The position numbers and the translations under genes were made by a program. From Flavobacteriaceae bacterium (GTDB taxonomy: Bacteria; Bacteroidota; Bacteroidia; Flavobacteriales; Flavobacteriaceae): a stretch of DNA of 12,796 bases. Of this stretch, positions 1-7,638 are shown one piece after another. Under the pieces are notes generated by a model. The model made no database searches. It was not told the origin of the DNA and saw only the letters and a program-made list of their open reading frames with translations. The DNA is taken from NCBI GenBank assembly GCA_018623655.1, contig JAAZVG010000034.1, positions 1-12,796 of the forward strand, in the 5' to 3' direction. Within the stretch, counting starts at the first letter, position 1. Each line of letters opens with the position of its first letter.

Positions 1-1057
1 AAGCGAATGGAATGCCTTAAAACTCCTTGATAAAAATGGAGAATTTTTAAATGCAATTGCTGGAGAAGAACTATTAAAAATTTCCGAATCTACAGATCTG
101 AGTTTTGCGAATATAGAGCAACTTGGAAGGTTGAATTCAATTACCGATTACATTGATAAACATATTGAAAAGATTGTAGAATTACCTCTAGTCGATATCG
201 ATCGAATAAAATCTAAGAACTTTCATGTTGTAATTGATGCAGTGAATTCTACTGGCGGTATTGCTATTCCTAAACTTCTCGATCGATTAGGAGTGAGTTA
301 CAAAGCAATGTACTGCGAACCTACTGGAATTTTTCCTCATAATCCAGAACCTTTAGAAAAACATTTAGGACATTTAATGAATGCAGTCTGTGAGGAACAA
401 GCTGACTTTGGTATTACAGTAGACCCCGACGTAGATCGTTTAGCTCTTGTGGATGAAAATGGAAAAATGTTCGGTGAAGAATATACCCTTGTAGCTTGCG
501 CTGATTATGTTCTGTCTAAGACTCCAGGTAATACGGTTTCAAATTTGTCTTCAACTCGTGCATTAAGCGAGGTAACTCTTGGTTATAATCAGAAATACTA
601 CGCCGCTGCAGTTGGTGAAGTAAATGTGGTTCAAAAAATGAAATCAACAAATGCGATTATTGGTGGAGAGGGGAATGGCGGAATTATTTACCCTGAAAAT
701 CATTACGGTAGAGATGCGTTAGTAGGGATCGCACTTTTTTTGATGTTATTGACAGAAAAGCAAGAGACAGTTTCAGCGATAAGAGCCTCTTACCCGACTT
801 ATTTTATGGCCAAAGAGAAAATTGAGCTTTCTCCTTCGATCAATCCTGATCAGATTTTGAAAATCTTGAAACAAAAGTATGCTCAAGAGAGATGTACCAC
901 CATTGATGGCTTAAAAATCGATTTTAAAGATTCCTGGGTACATATGCGAAAGTCGAATACCGAACCAATCATTCGAATTTACACTGAAGCAAAAACAGAA
1001 GCTATCGCTAGGCGTTTAGCAGAACAATTCATAAAAGAAATTAAAACCGCTTGTTAG
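1..1057 (+). CDS. glmM: Phosphoglucosamine mutase (phosphohexomutase family), 5'-truncated by window edge
   Basis: Interconverts glucosamine-6-phosphate and glucosamine-1-phosphate in the cytoplasm, feeding UDP-GlcNAc for peptidoglycan and lipid A. The frame is open from base 2, and residues before the TTG at 131 (NEWNALKLLDKNGEFL-type sequence) fit the family, so that TTG is internal. About 351 residues are present; bacteroidetal homologues are about 460, so domain 1 with the catalytic phosphoserine lies outside the window. Visible are the Mg-binding DPDVDR loop (nt 422-439), the sugar-binding loop GGEGNGG (nt 662-682) and the C-terminal phosphate-binding RKSNTEP (nt 947-967). The GEGNGG loop differs from the GEMSGH/GEQSGH of proteobacterial PMM/GlmM and resembles the archaeal/bacteroidetal branch, so substrate choice between glucosamine-, mannose- and glucose-phosphate is inferred. 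Its last 17 bp overlap the end of the opposing acyltransferase gene. Confidence 0.88.
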   Translation, partial: SEWNALKLLDKNGEFLNAIAGEELLKISESTDLSFANIEQLGRLNSITDYIDKHIEKIVELPLVDIDRIKSKNFHVVIDAVNSTGGIAIPKLLDRLGVSYKAMYCEPTGIFPHNPEPLEKHLGHLMNAVCEEQADFGITVDPDVDRLALVDENGKMFGEEYTLVACADYVLSKTPGNTVSNLSSTRALSEVTLGYNQKYYAAAVGEVNVVQKMKSTNAIIGGEGNGGIIYPENHYGRDALVGIALFLMLLTEKQETVSAIRASYPTYFMAKEKIELSPSINPDQILKILKQKYAQERCTTIDGLKIDFKDSWVHMRKSNTEPIIRIYTEAKTEAIARRLAEQFIKEIKTAC

Positions 1058-1925
1058 CGTGTTTAAAGCGTCGATGAGTCCATAGATAGGTGTAAGGTTG
1101 ATCTTTCACTTCTTGCTCTACTTTTCTCATATAAGCTTCCATTATTGAATAATTAGAGGATTCTTCAACCTGAGGTTTAAAGTTTTCAAAACTTGCAGTG
1201 TAATATCCTCGCTTCACTTTTCGGATGGATAAATACACAATTGCCATATTGTGGGATCGTGCTAGTTCCTCAGCGCCGGTATGAATCGGAACTTCCTTTT
1301 CAAAGAATGGATACCAATGTTTTGTTTTTTTAACCATTGGAGACTGGTCACTAGCAAGTCCATACATTCCAAACAATCCGTTTTTATGATTTTCTTGCAG
1401 TACTTCTTTTAGCTTGAAGGTAGGTACGAGATGCATCCCTGATTTCTCTCGAGTTTTAAGAATAAATCGATCGAAAAAGGGATTATTAATCTTTTGATAG
1501 ATACCGAAAACAGGAACCTTAGTATGTAAGGCTATTGCACCAGTCCATTCCCAATTTCCTTGGTGTGCGGCGAGAACGATAATTCCTTTTTGATCTTTAA
1601 TCAAACGTTCGACAATCTCTACATTTTTGACCTCAAATCGTTTTTTGAAGGTTGTGTTCGACATCAATCCATTTTTTAAACTTTCGATGAACAAATCAGT
1701 AAAATGAAAGTAAAATCTTCTTCGAATTTTCCTCTTTTGAGTGGTATCTAAATCTGGAAACGCTATGTTAAGATTTTCGTCAATAATCGCTCTGCGATAG
1801 CGAAGTACATCAAATAGTACGATAGCTAATATCGAAGAGATCACGTAAAGAATAGAAAAAGGTAATAGAGCTACTAGCCTTAGCCATGGATAAGCCGCGA
1901 TAAAGGTTAGTCGTTTTAAAAACAT
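1041..1925 (-). CDS. Lysophospholipid acyltransferase family protein, LpxL/HtrB-like lipid A acyltransferase
   Basis: Predicted inner-membrane acyltransferase adding a secondary acyl chain to a lipid A precursor. The 294 residues are close to E. coli LpxL (about 306). Residues 8-40 form hydrophobic membrane-anchoring sequence. The catalytic HX4(D/E) motif is HQGNWE, with H121 and E126. The second family block YQKINNPFFDR (143-153) corresponds to the YRPxxNPxxD block, followed by ASDQSP (191-196) and the FFEKEVPIHTGAEELA block (207-222). The ATG at 1925 has no Shine-Dalgarno sequence. The gene is transcribed away from the rhomboid gene across 40 bp and collides tail-to-tail with glmM. The acyl donor and position cannot be told from sequence; an ornithine-lipid or other acyltransferase role is a less likely alternative. 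Confidence 0.85.
   Translation of the reverse strand: MFLKRLTFIAAYPWLRLVALLPFSILYVISSILAIVLFDVLRYRRAIIDENLNIAFPDLDTTQKRKIRRRFYFHFTDLFIESLKNGLMSNTTFKKRFEVKNVEIVERLIKDQKGIIVLAAHQGNWEWTGAIALHTKVPVFGIYQKINNPFFDRFILKTREKSGMHLVPTFKLKEVLQENHKNGLFGMYGLASDQSPMVKKTKHWYPFFEKEVPIHTGAEELARSHNMAIVYLSIRKVKRGYYTASFENFKPQVEESSNYSIMEAYMRKVEQEVKDQPYTYLWTHRRFKHANKRF
1044..1064 (-). terminator. Hairpin in the overlapping glmM/acyltransferase ends, possible terminator
   Basis: AAACCGCT (1044-1051) can pair with AGCG-T-GTTT (1056-1064), giving an 8-bp stem with one bulged base and a 4-base loop. It spans the glmM stop, and its left arm adjoins and overlaps the acyltransferase stop. On the minus strand it is followed by TAATTTCTTTT, a U-rich tail, so it best suits termination of the acyltransferase transcript; the + side has no T tract. 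Confidence 0.4.
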
Positions 1926-1931
1926 AGGGGT

Positions 1932-1949
1932 TAAAGATACGTATATTTA
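1932..1949. promoter_or_regulatory. 18-bp near-palindrome in the acyltransferase/rhomboid divergent spacer
   Basis: TAAAGATACGTATATTTA is self-complementary except for one base pair. Each half reads as a -7-like element: TATCTTTA toward the acyltransferase gene and TATATTTA toward the rhomboid gene, both one base off TAnnTTTG. No TTG is seen at the expected upstream distance on either side. It could be a symmetric divergent promoter core or an operator. The 40-bp spacer holds nothing else. Confidence 0.4.
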
Positions 1950-1965
1950 CTGCCTAATTTAGAAG

Positions 1966-2610
1966 TTGAATTTGAGCATTAATCTCACTACTACACTGTT
2001 GATTTTGATTTTTTTAACCTCTTACAGGGGCTTTAAAGATGTTGCTTTTTTTAATGCTTATTGTTTTTCGATAAGTGGTTTAAAATCAGGACAATGGTAT
2101 CGGGTAATTACATCAGGGTTTTTACATGTTGGTTGGTGGCATTTACTAGTTAACGCATTTACCTTTTATTTTTTTGCACCCCTTATTTTAGCTATCCTAG
2201 AAACTCATTTATTCATAGGGCTATATTTATTCTCATTAATTGCAGGTAATCTACTAACCTATTTTTATTACAACGAGGAAAATAGCTATACAGCGGTGGG
2301 TGCCTCTGGAGCAATTTCAGGAATTGTTTTTTCAAGTTTGATTTTTGACCCTTCGTTAAAACTTTACCTGCTTCCAATCCCTTTTCCTATACCTGCTCCT
2401 TTATTTGGATTAGGTTTTATTGTTTATTCAATTATTGGAATTATTCGTAACGCGGATCGAATAGGTCATTCAGCTCATATCGGTGGTGGGTTAGGTGGAA
2501 TGATGTACACTTTATTTTTTTATCCCTATTTACTACAAGAAAATGCCATACTATGGATATTTTTGCCTTTAATTATTATTGCCCTTTACTTAATTAAAAA
2601 ATGGAGATAA
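1966..2610 (+). CDS. Rhomboid family intramembrane serine protease
   Basis: Integral inner-membrane protease that cleaves transmembrane helices of other proteins; substrate unknown. The 214 residues hold about seven hydrophobic segments (roughly 7-20, 52-72, 82-101, 113-128, 144-160, 169-186, 193-210). Catalytic features are intact: HLLVN (H59, N63; oxyanion side), GASG with the nucleophile S114, and AHIGG with the general base H171. The frame has a TAG stop at 1960-1962 and no ATG until residue 179, so initiation must be non-ATG; TTG at 1966 is taken, TTG at 1972 is the alternative. No Shine-Dalgarno is visible. The stop is 3 bp from the next ATG, so it is probably co-transcribed with the large dehydrogenase. 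Confidence 0.9.
   Translation: MNLSINLTTTLLILIFLTSYRGFKDVAFFNAYCFSISGLKSGQWYRVITSGFLHVGWWHLLVNAFTFYFFAPLILAILETHLFIGLYLFSLIAGNLLTYFYYNEENSYTAVGASGAISGIVFSSLIFDPSLKLYLLPIPFPIPAPLFGLGFIVYSIIGIIRNADRIGHSAHIGGGLGGMMYTLFFYPYLLQENAILWIFLPLIIIALYLIKKWR
2603..2606 (+). promoter_or_regulatory. Shine-Dalgarno GGAG of the YdiJ-like gene
   Basis: GGAG lies 7 bases before the ATG at 2614 and 10 before the second ATG at 2617, inside the last codons of the rhomboid gene. It is the clearest ribosome-binding site in the window and supports either of the paired ATGs; the first is used here. Confidence 0.6.
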
Positions 2611-2613
2611 TCT

Positions 2614-5529
2614 ATGATGAAATCAGAGCTCTTTGATCAATTAGTTAGTCAATTCGAAGGAGAATTGCGCTCTGATGATTTATCTAAGGCAATATACTCA
2701 ACGGATGCCTCTGTTTACCAAATGATTCCCAAAGGGGTAGCGATACCATCTAGTGAAGCTGACCTCAGAAATCTTGTTTTATGGGCAGCCAATAGTAACA
2801 CTGCATTAATACCTAGAGCTGCCGGAACTTCATTGGCAGGGCAATGCGTTGGCGACGGAGTGATAGTCGATACTTCTAAATACCTAAATCGAATTATTGC
2901 CTTTGATAAGGAGCGAAAGCTAGTTACTGTTGAACCGGGAGTAATTCGCGATGAGTTGAATCAATTTCTGCAACCACACGGACTATTTTTTGGACCAAAT
3001 ACATCTACGGCGAATCGCTGTATGATTGGAGGGATGGTAGGAAATAATAGTTCTGGCACCACCTCTATACGTTACGGTGTTACTCGAGATAAGGTTGTAG
3101 GACTGCGTTCTATTCTATCTGACGGGTCGATTCATGAATTTGGAGAACTTCTTAAAGAAACTAAAGTAGCTTCAGAAAAAGTCACTTCTGAATTCGGAAG
3201 ATCTATTGAAAATCAGATAGTAGAATTGTTATCCGAACAAGGTATTAAGGAAGAAATTTACAGAGAATTTCCTAAAAAGGAAATTCATCGACGAAATACA
3301 GGATACGCTGTGGATGAGCTCCTTGAAATGACTCCATTCGGTGGTCCAGAACCCTACAACCTAACAAAGTTACTCTGCGGCAGTGAAGGTACTCTTGCTT
3401 TTACTTCTCAAATAACCCTTTCATTAGATGAATTAATGCCAAGTACTTCGGCAATGGTGGTTACCCATTACCAAACCCTCGAAGAGGCGTTAAGTGATGT
3501 AGCAGTGGTGATGCAAGAGGAGTTGTTTACCTGTGAAATGATGGATCGAGTCATTCTTGATTGCACAAAAGGGAATCATACCTACAAGGCAATGAGGTCT
3601 TTTATTGAAGGTGATCCTGAGGCCGTTTTGATGCTTGAAGTGCGCGATCATACCGACGACGGTCTTAAACAAAAACTGGAATCCTTATTACAAAGGATTT
3701 CTGATAACAGTAAAAGCTATGCTAATGCCGTTCTGAGTGGTGATCGAATTTCAGATGCCAACCAGCTAAGAAAGGCAGGCTTAGGCTTACTCGGTAATAT
3801 CGTTGGTGATAAAAAGGCAGTTGCCTGTATTGAGGATACGGCTGTAGCTCTTTCTGATTTGAAGCCCTTTATCATGGAGTTCTCTGAAATCATGAAGGGA
3901 TACGATCAAAAGGCGGTTTACTACGCACATGCTGGGGCGGGGGAACTCCATTTAAGACCCATCTTAAATTTAAAGAAACAGGCGGATGTTGCTCTATTCA
4001 GAGCAATTACCACTGATGTAGCCCATCTTACCAAAAAGTACCGAGGTAGCTTTAGTGGCGAACACGGCGATGGAATCGTTCGTGCCGAGTTTATACCGTT
4101 TTTAATTGGTGATAAGAACTACAATTTACTTCGAAAGGTGAAAGCTATTTTTGATCCGAGTAGTTTGTTTAATCCTCATAAAATTGTAGATCCATTCCCA
4201 ATGGATCAAAGTCTGCGATTTGAACCAGGAAGAATAGAACCTGAGATTGAAACGTTATTAAACTTTGAAGATAGCTTGGGATATCTACGGGCAGTTGAAC
4301 GTTGCAATGGGAGTGGAGACTGCCGTAAAACTGAAAAATCGAATGGTGGCATGTGTCCGAGTTACCACGCCACACGAGAAGAAAAAGACACCACTAGAGC
4401 ACGAGCTAATGCACTTCGTATTGCTTTAAATGAAAATAATAAGGAAAAGGTCTTTTCAAGTGAAGATGCTATTGAAGTTTTAGATTTATGTGTAAGCTGT
4501 AAAGCTTGTGCTAGTGAATGTCCGTCGAATGTGGATATGGCTACACTGAAATCAGAATATTTGTATCAATATCAAGAACAGAAAGGATATAAGTTTAGAT
4601 CGAAACTGTTTGCTTATAGTACGCTGATCAATCGAATTTCTAGCTACATAGCACCATTCAGTCGAATGGTGTTTCAAAGCCCTTTAGCAAGCTTGGTTAA
4701 ATCCCTTTCGGGAATAGCAAAACAAAGACAACTGCCATTAGTTTACAAGGTAAATTTTGAGAAGTATTTAGCACGACTAAAGAAATCTAATCCTGTTGCT
4801 CAAGATGCATTAAGAGTAGCACTTTATGTTGATGAATTTAGTCAGTATATGGATGTTGAGCTAACCAAATCGACAATAAGAACCTTACATCGCTTAGGAT
4901 ATGACCTTGAATTAGTCTTTGGGGAAAGTGGAAGAGCATTTATTTCAAAAGGATTCTTAAAACAAGCAAAATCTGCAGCAACACGAATGACCCAAAATTT
5001 GGTTTCGTTACTGGAACAAAAAGTTGCAATTGTCGGAATTGAGCCCTCTGCTGTTTTAAGTTTTAGAGATGAGTATCAAAGACTTATCTCAGATGATTCA
5101 ATAACTAAATTGCTGAAAAATCAAACTTTTCTAATTGAAGAGTTTTTATCGCAATCATTTGAAAATGGGAGTTTGAATGCTTCTGTTTTTCATAAAGAAA
5201 CTGCAGAGGTAAAAGTTCATGTGCACTGCCACCAAAAAGCACTTTCTAATACTAAGTATACCTTCGATTTATTAAATCAAATTCCGAATTACAAAGTTTC
5301 GATTATTAATAGCGGATGTTGCGGAATGGCAGGGTCATTCGGATACGAAAAAGAGCATTACGAGGTTTCGATGAAAATGGGAGGTCTACGCCTATTTAAA
5401 TCGATTGAAAAAGCTGACGAGAAAACCATTATCGTCGCCAATGGTACAAGTTGTCGACACCAAATTAAAGATGGAACGGCACGAAAGGCAATTCATCCGA
5501 TTCAAGTTATTGAAAAAGCACTAGCTTAA
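2614..5529 (+). CDS. FAD-linked oxidase / Fe-S dehydrogenase, YdiJ (D-2-hydroxyglutarate dehydrogenase)-like
   Basis: A 971-residue three-part oxidoreductase, near the size of E. coli YdiJ (about 1018), which oxidises D-2-hydroxyglutarate. An N-terminal PCMH-type FAD-binding domain (about 35-270) includes PRAAGTSLAGQ (67-77) and GGMVGNNSSG (139-148). The FAD-oxidase C-terminal domain (about 280-530) carries AHAGAGELHLRP (438-449), with metal/substrate histidines H439 and H446, and SGEHGDGIVR (481-490). A dicluster ferredoxin-like domain follows, with cysteines at 564, 570, 581 and a CxxCxxCxxxCP motif (C626, C629, C632, C636), then a CCG-type cysteine-rich domain with HCH (871-873), GCCG (901-904) and C947. 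MCPSYHATREEK (580-591) is the block I most associate with YdiJ. Relatives also oxidise D-lactate or glycolate, so the substrate is inferred. It follows the rhomboid gene by 3 bp. Confidence 0.88.
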   Translation: MMKSELFDQLVSQFEGELRSDDLSKAIYSTDASVYQMIPKGVAIPSSEADLRNLVLWAANSNTALIPRAAGTSLAGQCVGDGVIVDTSKYLNRIIAFDKERKLVTVEPGVIRDELNQFLQPHGLFFGPNTSTANRCMIGGMVGNNSSGTTSIRYGVTRDKVVGLRSILSDGSIHEFGELLKETKVASEKVTSEFGRSIENQIVELLSEQGIKEEIYREFPKKEIHRRNTGYAVDELLEMTPFGGPEPYNLTKLLCGSEGTLAFTSQITLSLDELMPSTSAMVVTHYQTLEEALSDVAVVMQEELFTCEMMDRVILDCTKGNHTYKAMRSFIEGDPEAVLMLEVRDHTDDGLKQKLESLLQRISDNSKSYANAVLSGDRISDANQLRKAGLGLLGNIVGDKKAVACIEDTAVALSDLKPFIMEFSEIMKGYDQKAVYYAHAGAGELHLRPILNLKKQADVALFRAITTDVAHLTKKYRGSFSGEHGDGIVRAEFIPFLIGDKNYNLLRKVKAIFDPSSLFNPHKIVDPFPMDQSLRFEPGRIEPEIETLLNFEDSLGYLRAVERCNGSGDCRKTEKSNGGMCPSYHATREEKDTTRARANALRIALNENNKEKVFSSEDAIEVLDLCVSCKACASECPSNVDMATLKSEYLYQYQEQKGYKFRSKLFAYSTLINRISSYIAPFSRMVFQSPLASLVKSLSGIAKQRQLPLVYKVNFEKYLARLKKSNPVAQDALRVALYVDEFSQYMDVELTKSTIRTLHRLGYDLELVFGESGRAFISKGFLKQAKSAATRMTQNLVSLLEQKVAIVGIEPSAVLSFRDEYQRLISDDSITKLLKNQTFLIEEFLSQSFENGSLNASVFHKETAEVKVHVHCHQKALSNTKYTFDLLNQIPNYKVSIINSGCCGMAGSFGYEKEHYEVSMKMGGLRLFKSIEKADEKTIIVANGTSCRHQIKDGTARKAIHPIQVIEKALA

Positions 5530-5549
5530 GACGACTTCTAGTCTTTTTT
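5528..5549 (+). terminator. Possible weak intrinsic terminator after the YdiJ-like gene
   Basis: AAGAC (5528-5532) and GTCTT (5541-5545) can form a 5-bp stem with an 8-base loop, running directly into T6 (5544-5549). It begins within the TAA stop. The stem is short, so strength is doubtful. On the opposite strand the same hairpin lacks a U tract, so it would serve only the + gene. Confidence 0.4.
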
Positions 5550-5568
5550 ACAGTAACTTCAATATCTT

Positions 5569-6399
5569 TTACCCTTCTTCTTTGACTGTAATTGAGTCGA
5601 TTAATTCCTCAAGAGTCATTTCTTTAATTCCTTCATCTGCAAAAAATGGAGAGAGTTTGTCATGATTGTAATTGTAAACTCTCCAACGCTTAAAATTGTA
5701 CTCTAATGCGGTTAAATTTTCTACCCAGTCTCCAGAATTAAGGTAGATTGTCTTCCCTTTTTTATTGATAAAGGTTTCTTTCTTGGGCTGATGGATATGC
5801 CCACAGATCACATAGTCATATTCGTTATCAATTGCCAATTCAGCAGCTACTTTCTCAAAGCTCTGAATATACTTTACAGCGCTTTTTACGCTGTTTTTTA
5901 TCCTCTTAGACAACGAATATTTTTCTCTTCCAAGTTTTAGTAATAACCAATTGATGAGTCTATTGAGAAGAATTAAAATATCGTAACCCCATCCACCTAA
6001 TTTTGCTAACCATTTTGCATTTTGGATAGATATATCGAATACATCCCCGTGAAAGATCCAGGTCTTTTTACCATCTAATTCAAGCACGAGTTTATCTACT
6101 ATTTTTAATCTTCCCATAGCATTTCCTGAAAATTTACGAAGCGTTTCGTCGTGATTACCAGTGATATAATAAACATCGGTTCCATTTGAAGCCATACTTA
6201 TGATCTTCTTTAACACCCTCAGGTGTGAAGTTGGAAAATACCTTTTGCGAAATTGCCAGATGTCGATGATGTCTCCATTGAGTATTAGTTTTTTAGGCGA
6301 AATGCTATTTAAATAAATCAATAGTTCATCAGCATGACACCCATAAGTACCTAAATGAGTGTCAGATATAACGGCCACATGAATTTTGCGTTTTCTCAA
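5569..6399 (-). CDS. Metallophosphoesterase, UDP-2,3-diacylglucosamine diphosphatase (LpxH)-like
   Basis: Calcineurin-like phosphoesterase predicted to cleave UDP-2,3-diacylglucosamine to lipid X and UMP in lipid A synthesis. All metal-site blocks are present: SDTHLG (D13, H15), NGDIID (D43), GNHD (N82-H83-D84), FHGD (H117) and GHIHQP (H201, H203). A hydrophobic stretch at about 138-156 could dock on the membrane. It is 276 residues, longer than E. coli LpxH (240), and resembles a longer class I associate with flavobacteria. The start is TTG at 6399, inside a T8 run and preceded in frame by TAA; a start there gives an ordinary N-terminus, while the in-frame GTG at 6378 would leave two residues before the first strand. 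No Shine-Dalgarno is seen. A generic phosphoesterase role is possible. Confidence 0.82.
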   Translation of the reverse strand: MRKRKIHVAVISDTHLGTYGCHADELLIYLNSISPKKLILNGDIIDIWQFRKRYFPTSHLRVLKKIISMASNGTDVYYITGNHDETLRKFSGNAMGRLKIVDKLVLELDGKKTWIFHGDVFDISIQNAKWLAKLGGWGYDILILLNRLINWLLLKLGREKYSLSKRIKNSVKSAVKYIQSFEKVAAELAIDNEYDYVICGHIHQPKKETFINKKGKTIYLNSGDWVENLTALEYNFKRWRVYNYNHDKLSPFFADEGIKEMTLEELIDSITVKEEG

Positions 6400-6413
6400 A
6401 AAAAATAGATTTG
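6385..6413 (+). promoter_or_regulatory. Candidate aroC promoter (TTTG-N17-TAGATTTG)
   Basis: TTTG (6385-6388), a 17-base spacer and TAGATTTG (6406-6413) fit the Bacteroidota promoter form TTG-N17-23-TAnnTTTG. Transcription would begin near 6420, giving aroC a leader of about 150 nt. The -33 element lies inside the start of the opposing LpxH-like gene. Seen by eye only. Confidence 0.5.
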
Positions 6414-6547
6414 ATTACAAAGAAAGTCCCTGAATTGATGTCCTACCTTTCTTAATTACTAAGAGTGTTATATGAAATTGTTAACTTTTAGCACGATTTC
6501 AGTAGATATATTTTAGAAGTAAGTGCAAGCAGAGTATTATTGCAGCA

Positions 6548-6580
6548 CAAAATTATAGAGCGTTCAATTATGGCAGCAAA
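6548..6580 (-). promoter_or_regulatory. Candidate promoter of the LpxH-like gene (TTTG-N21-TAATTTTG)
   Basis: On the minus strand TTTG (6580-6577), a 21-base spacer and TAATTTTG (6555-6548) match the Bacteroidota consensus. Transcription would begin near 6541, with a leader of about 140 nt before the TTG at 6399. The -33 element overlaps codons 3-4 of aroC, so the two leaders of this divergent pair would overlap antisense. Confidence 0.45.
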
Positions 6581-7634
6581 TACTTTCGGCAATCATTTTC
6601 GAGTAAGTACTTTTGGAGAATCACACGGTCCGGCCTTAGGCGGTGTGATTGATGGTTGTCCTGCTGGTATTGAATTAAACCTTGAACTTATTCAAAATGA
6701 ACTTGATCGAAGAAAGCCGGGGCAATCTAAAATTACCACTCAACGCAAAGAGCCTGATACTGTATCGTTTTTATCAGGAATATTTGAAGGTAAAACTACC
6801 GGTACACCGATAGGTTTCGTAATTAAAAACACGAACCAAAAGTCAAAGGATTATTCCCATATCAAAGAAACCTACCGTCCTTCACACGCCGATTGGGTGT
6901 ATGATCAGAAATACGGTTTTAGAGACTATACAGGAGGAGGTAGGTCTTCAGCAAGAGAGACCGTTTCCCGTGTAGTTGCGGGAGCTATAGCAAAACAGAT
7001 TGTTTCACCAATGAAAATTACAGCTTACGTAAACCAGGTTGGTGAGATTAAATTGAATAAAGACCATGGCGCACTGGATTTTGATGTGATTGAAAATAAT
7101 ATGGTTCGATGCCCAGACCCAGAGACTGCGAGCCAAATGATTGATTTAATCTCTAGCATCAAGAAGAAAGGGGATACGATCGGTGGGGTGGTGAAATGTA
7201 TTATTCAAAATGTACCTGTTGGCTTGGGGGAGCCCGTCTTTCAGAAGCTTCATGCTGCTTTAGGTTCTGCGATGCTTTCGATCAATGCGGTGAAAGGATT
7301 TGCCTATGGAAGCGGATTTGATGCTCCAAGCATGCTTGGTAGCGAGCATAACGACTATTTTAACGAGGATGGCACTACCAAGACGAATTATAGCGGAGGA
7401 ATTCAAGGGGGAATTTCAAACGGGATGGATATTTATTTTGAAGTAGCATTCAAACCCGTAGCTACAATTCTTCAGCCTTATGAAACGTTAACCCGGGATG
7501 GTTCACTTACCGATACGCATGGAAAAGGTAGACACGACCCATGCGTTGTGCCCCGAGCCGTGCCTATTGTCGAGGCAATGGCTGCTTTAGTTATGGCCGA
7601 TTTTCTACTACTTAATAAACTATCAAAAATTTAA
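6570..7634 (+). CDS. aroC: Chorismate synthase
   Basis: Last shikimate-pathway step: 1,4-elimination of phosphate from EPSP to give chorismate, using reduced FMN in the cytosol. 354 residues, normal for the family. Conserved blocks are FGESHG (15-20, H19), DRRKPGQS (46-53), RPSHAD (103-108, H106), GGGRSSARET (122-131) and, near the C-terminus, RHDPCVVPRAVPIVEA. ATG at 6570 is chosen because MAANTFGNHFRVSTFGESHG is the usual N-terminus; an upstream in-frame TTG at 6540 would add ten atypical residues. Only a weak AGAG lies 9 bases upstream. The symporter gene begins 4 bp after the stop, suggesting one transcript, though no pathway link is evident. Confidence 0.97.
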   Translation: MAANTFGNHFRVSTFGESHGPALGGVIDGCPAGIELNLELIQNELDRRKPGQSKITTQRKEPDTVSFLSGIFEGKTTGTPIGFVIKNTNQKSKDYSHIKETYRPSHADWVYDQKYGFRDYTGGGRSSARETVSRVVAGAIAKQIVSPMKITAYVNQVGEIKLNKDHGALDFDVIENNMVRCPDPETASQMIDLISSIKKKGDTIGGVVKCIIQNVPVGLGEPVFQKLHAALGSAMLSINAVKGFAYGSGFDAPSMLGSEHNDYFNEDGTTKTNYSGGIQGGISNGMDIYFEVAFKPVATILQPYETLTRDGSLTDTHGKGRHDPCVVPRAVPIVEAMAALVMADFLLLNKLSKI

Positions 7635-7638
7635 TTTA

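Noticed and set aside
131..133. TTG as the glmM start
   Set aside because: The same frame is open to base 2 and encodes family-like sequence upstream, so the gene enters from outside the window.
3490..4375. Two short minus-strand open frames within the YdiJ-like gene
   Set aside because: They mirror the coding of the conserved FAD and Fe-S domains and show no protein-like features.
6540..6569. Ten-codon N-terminal extension of aroC from TTG 6540
   Set aside because: MAANTFGNHF at ATG 6570 is the standard start; the extension is unlike the family and overlaps the facing promoter element.
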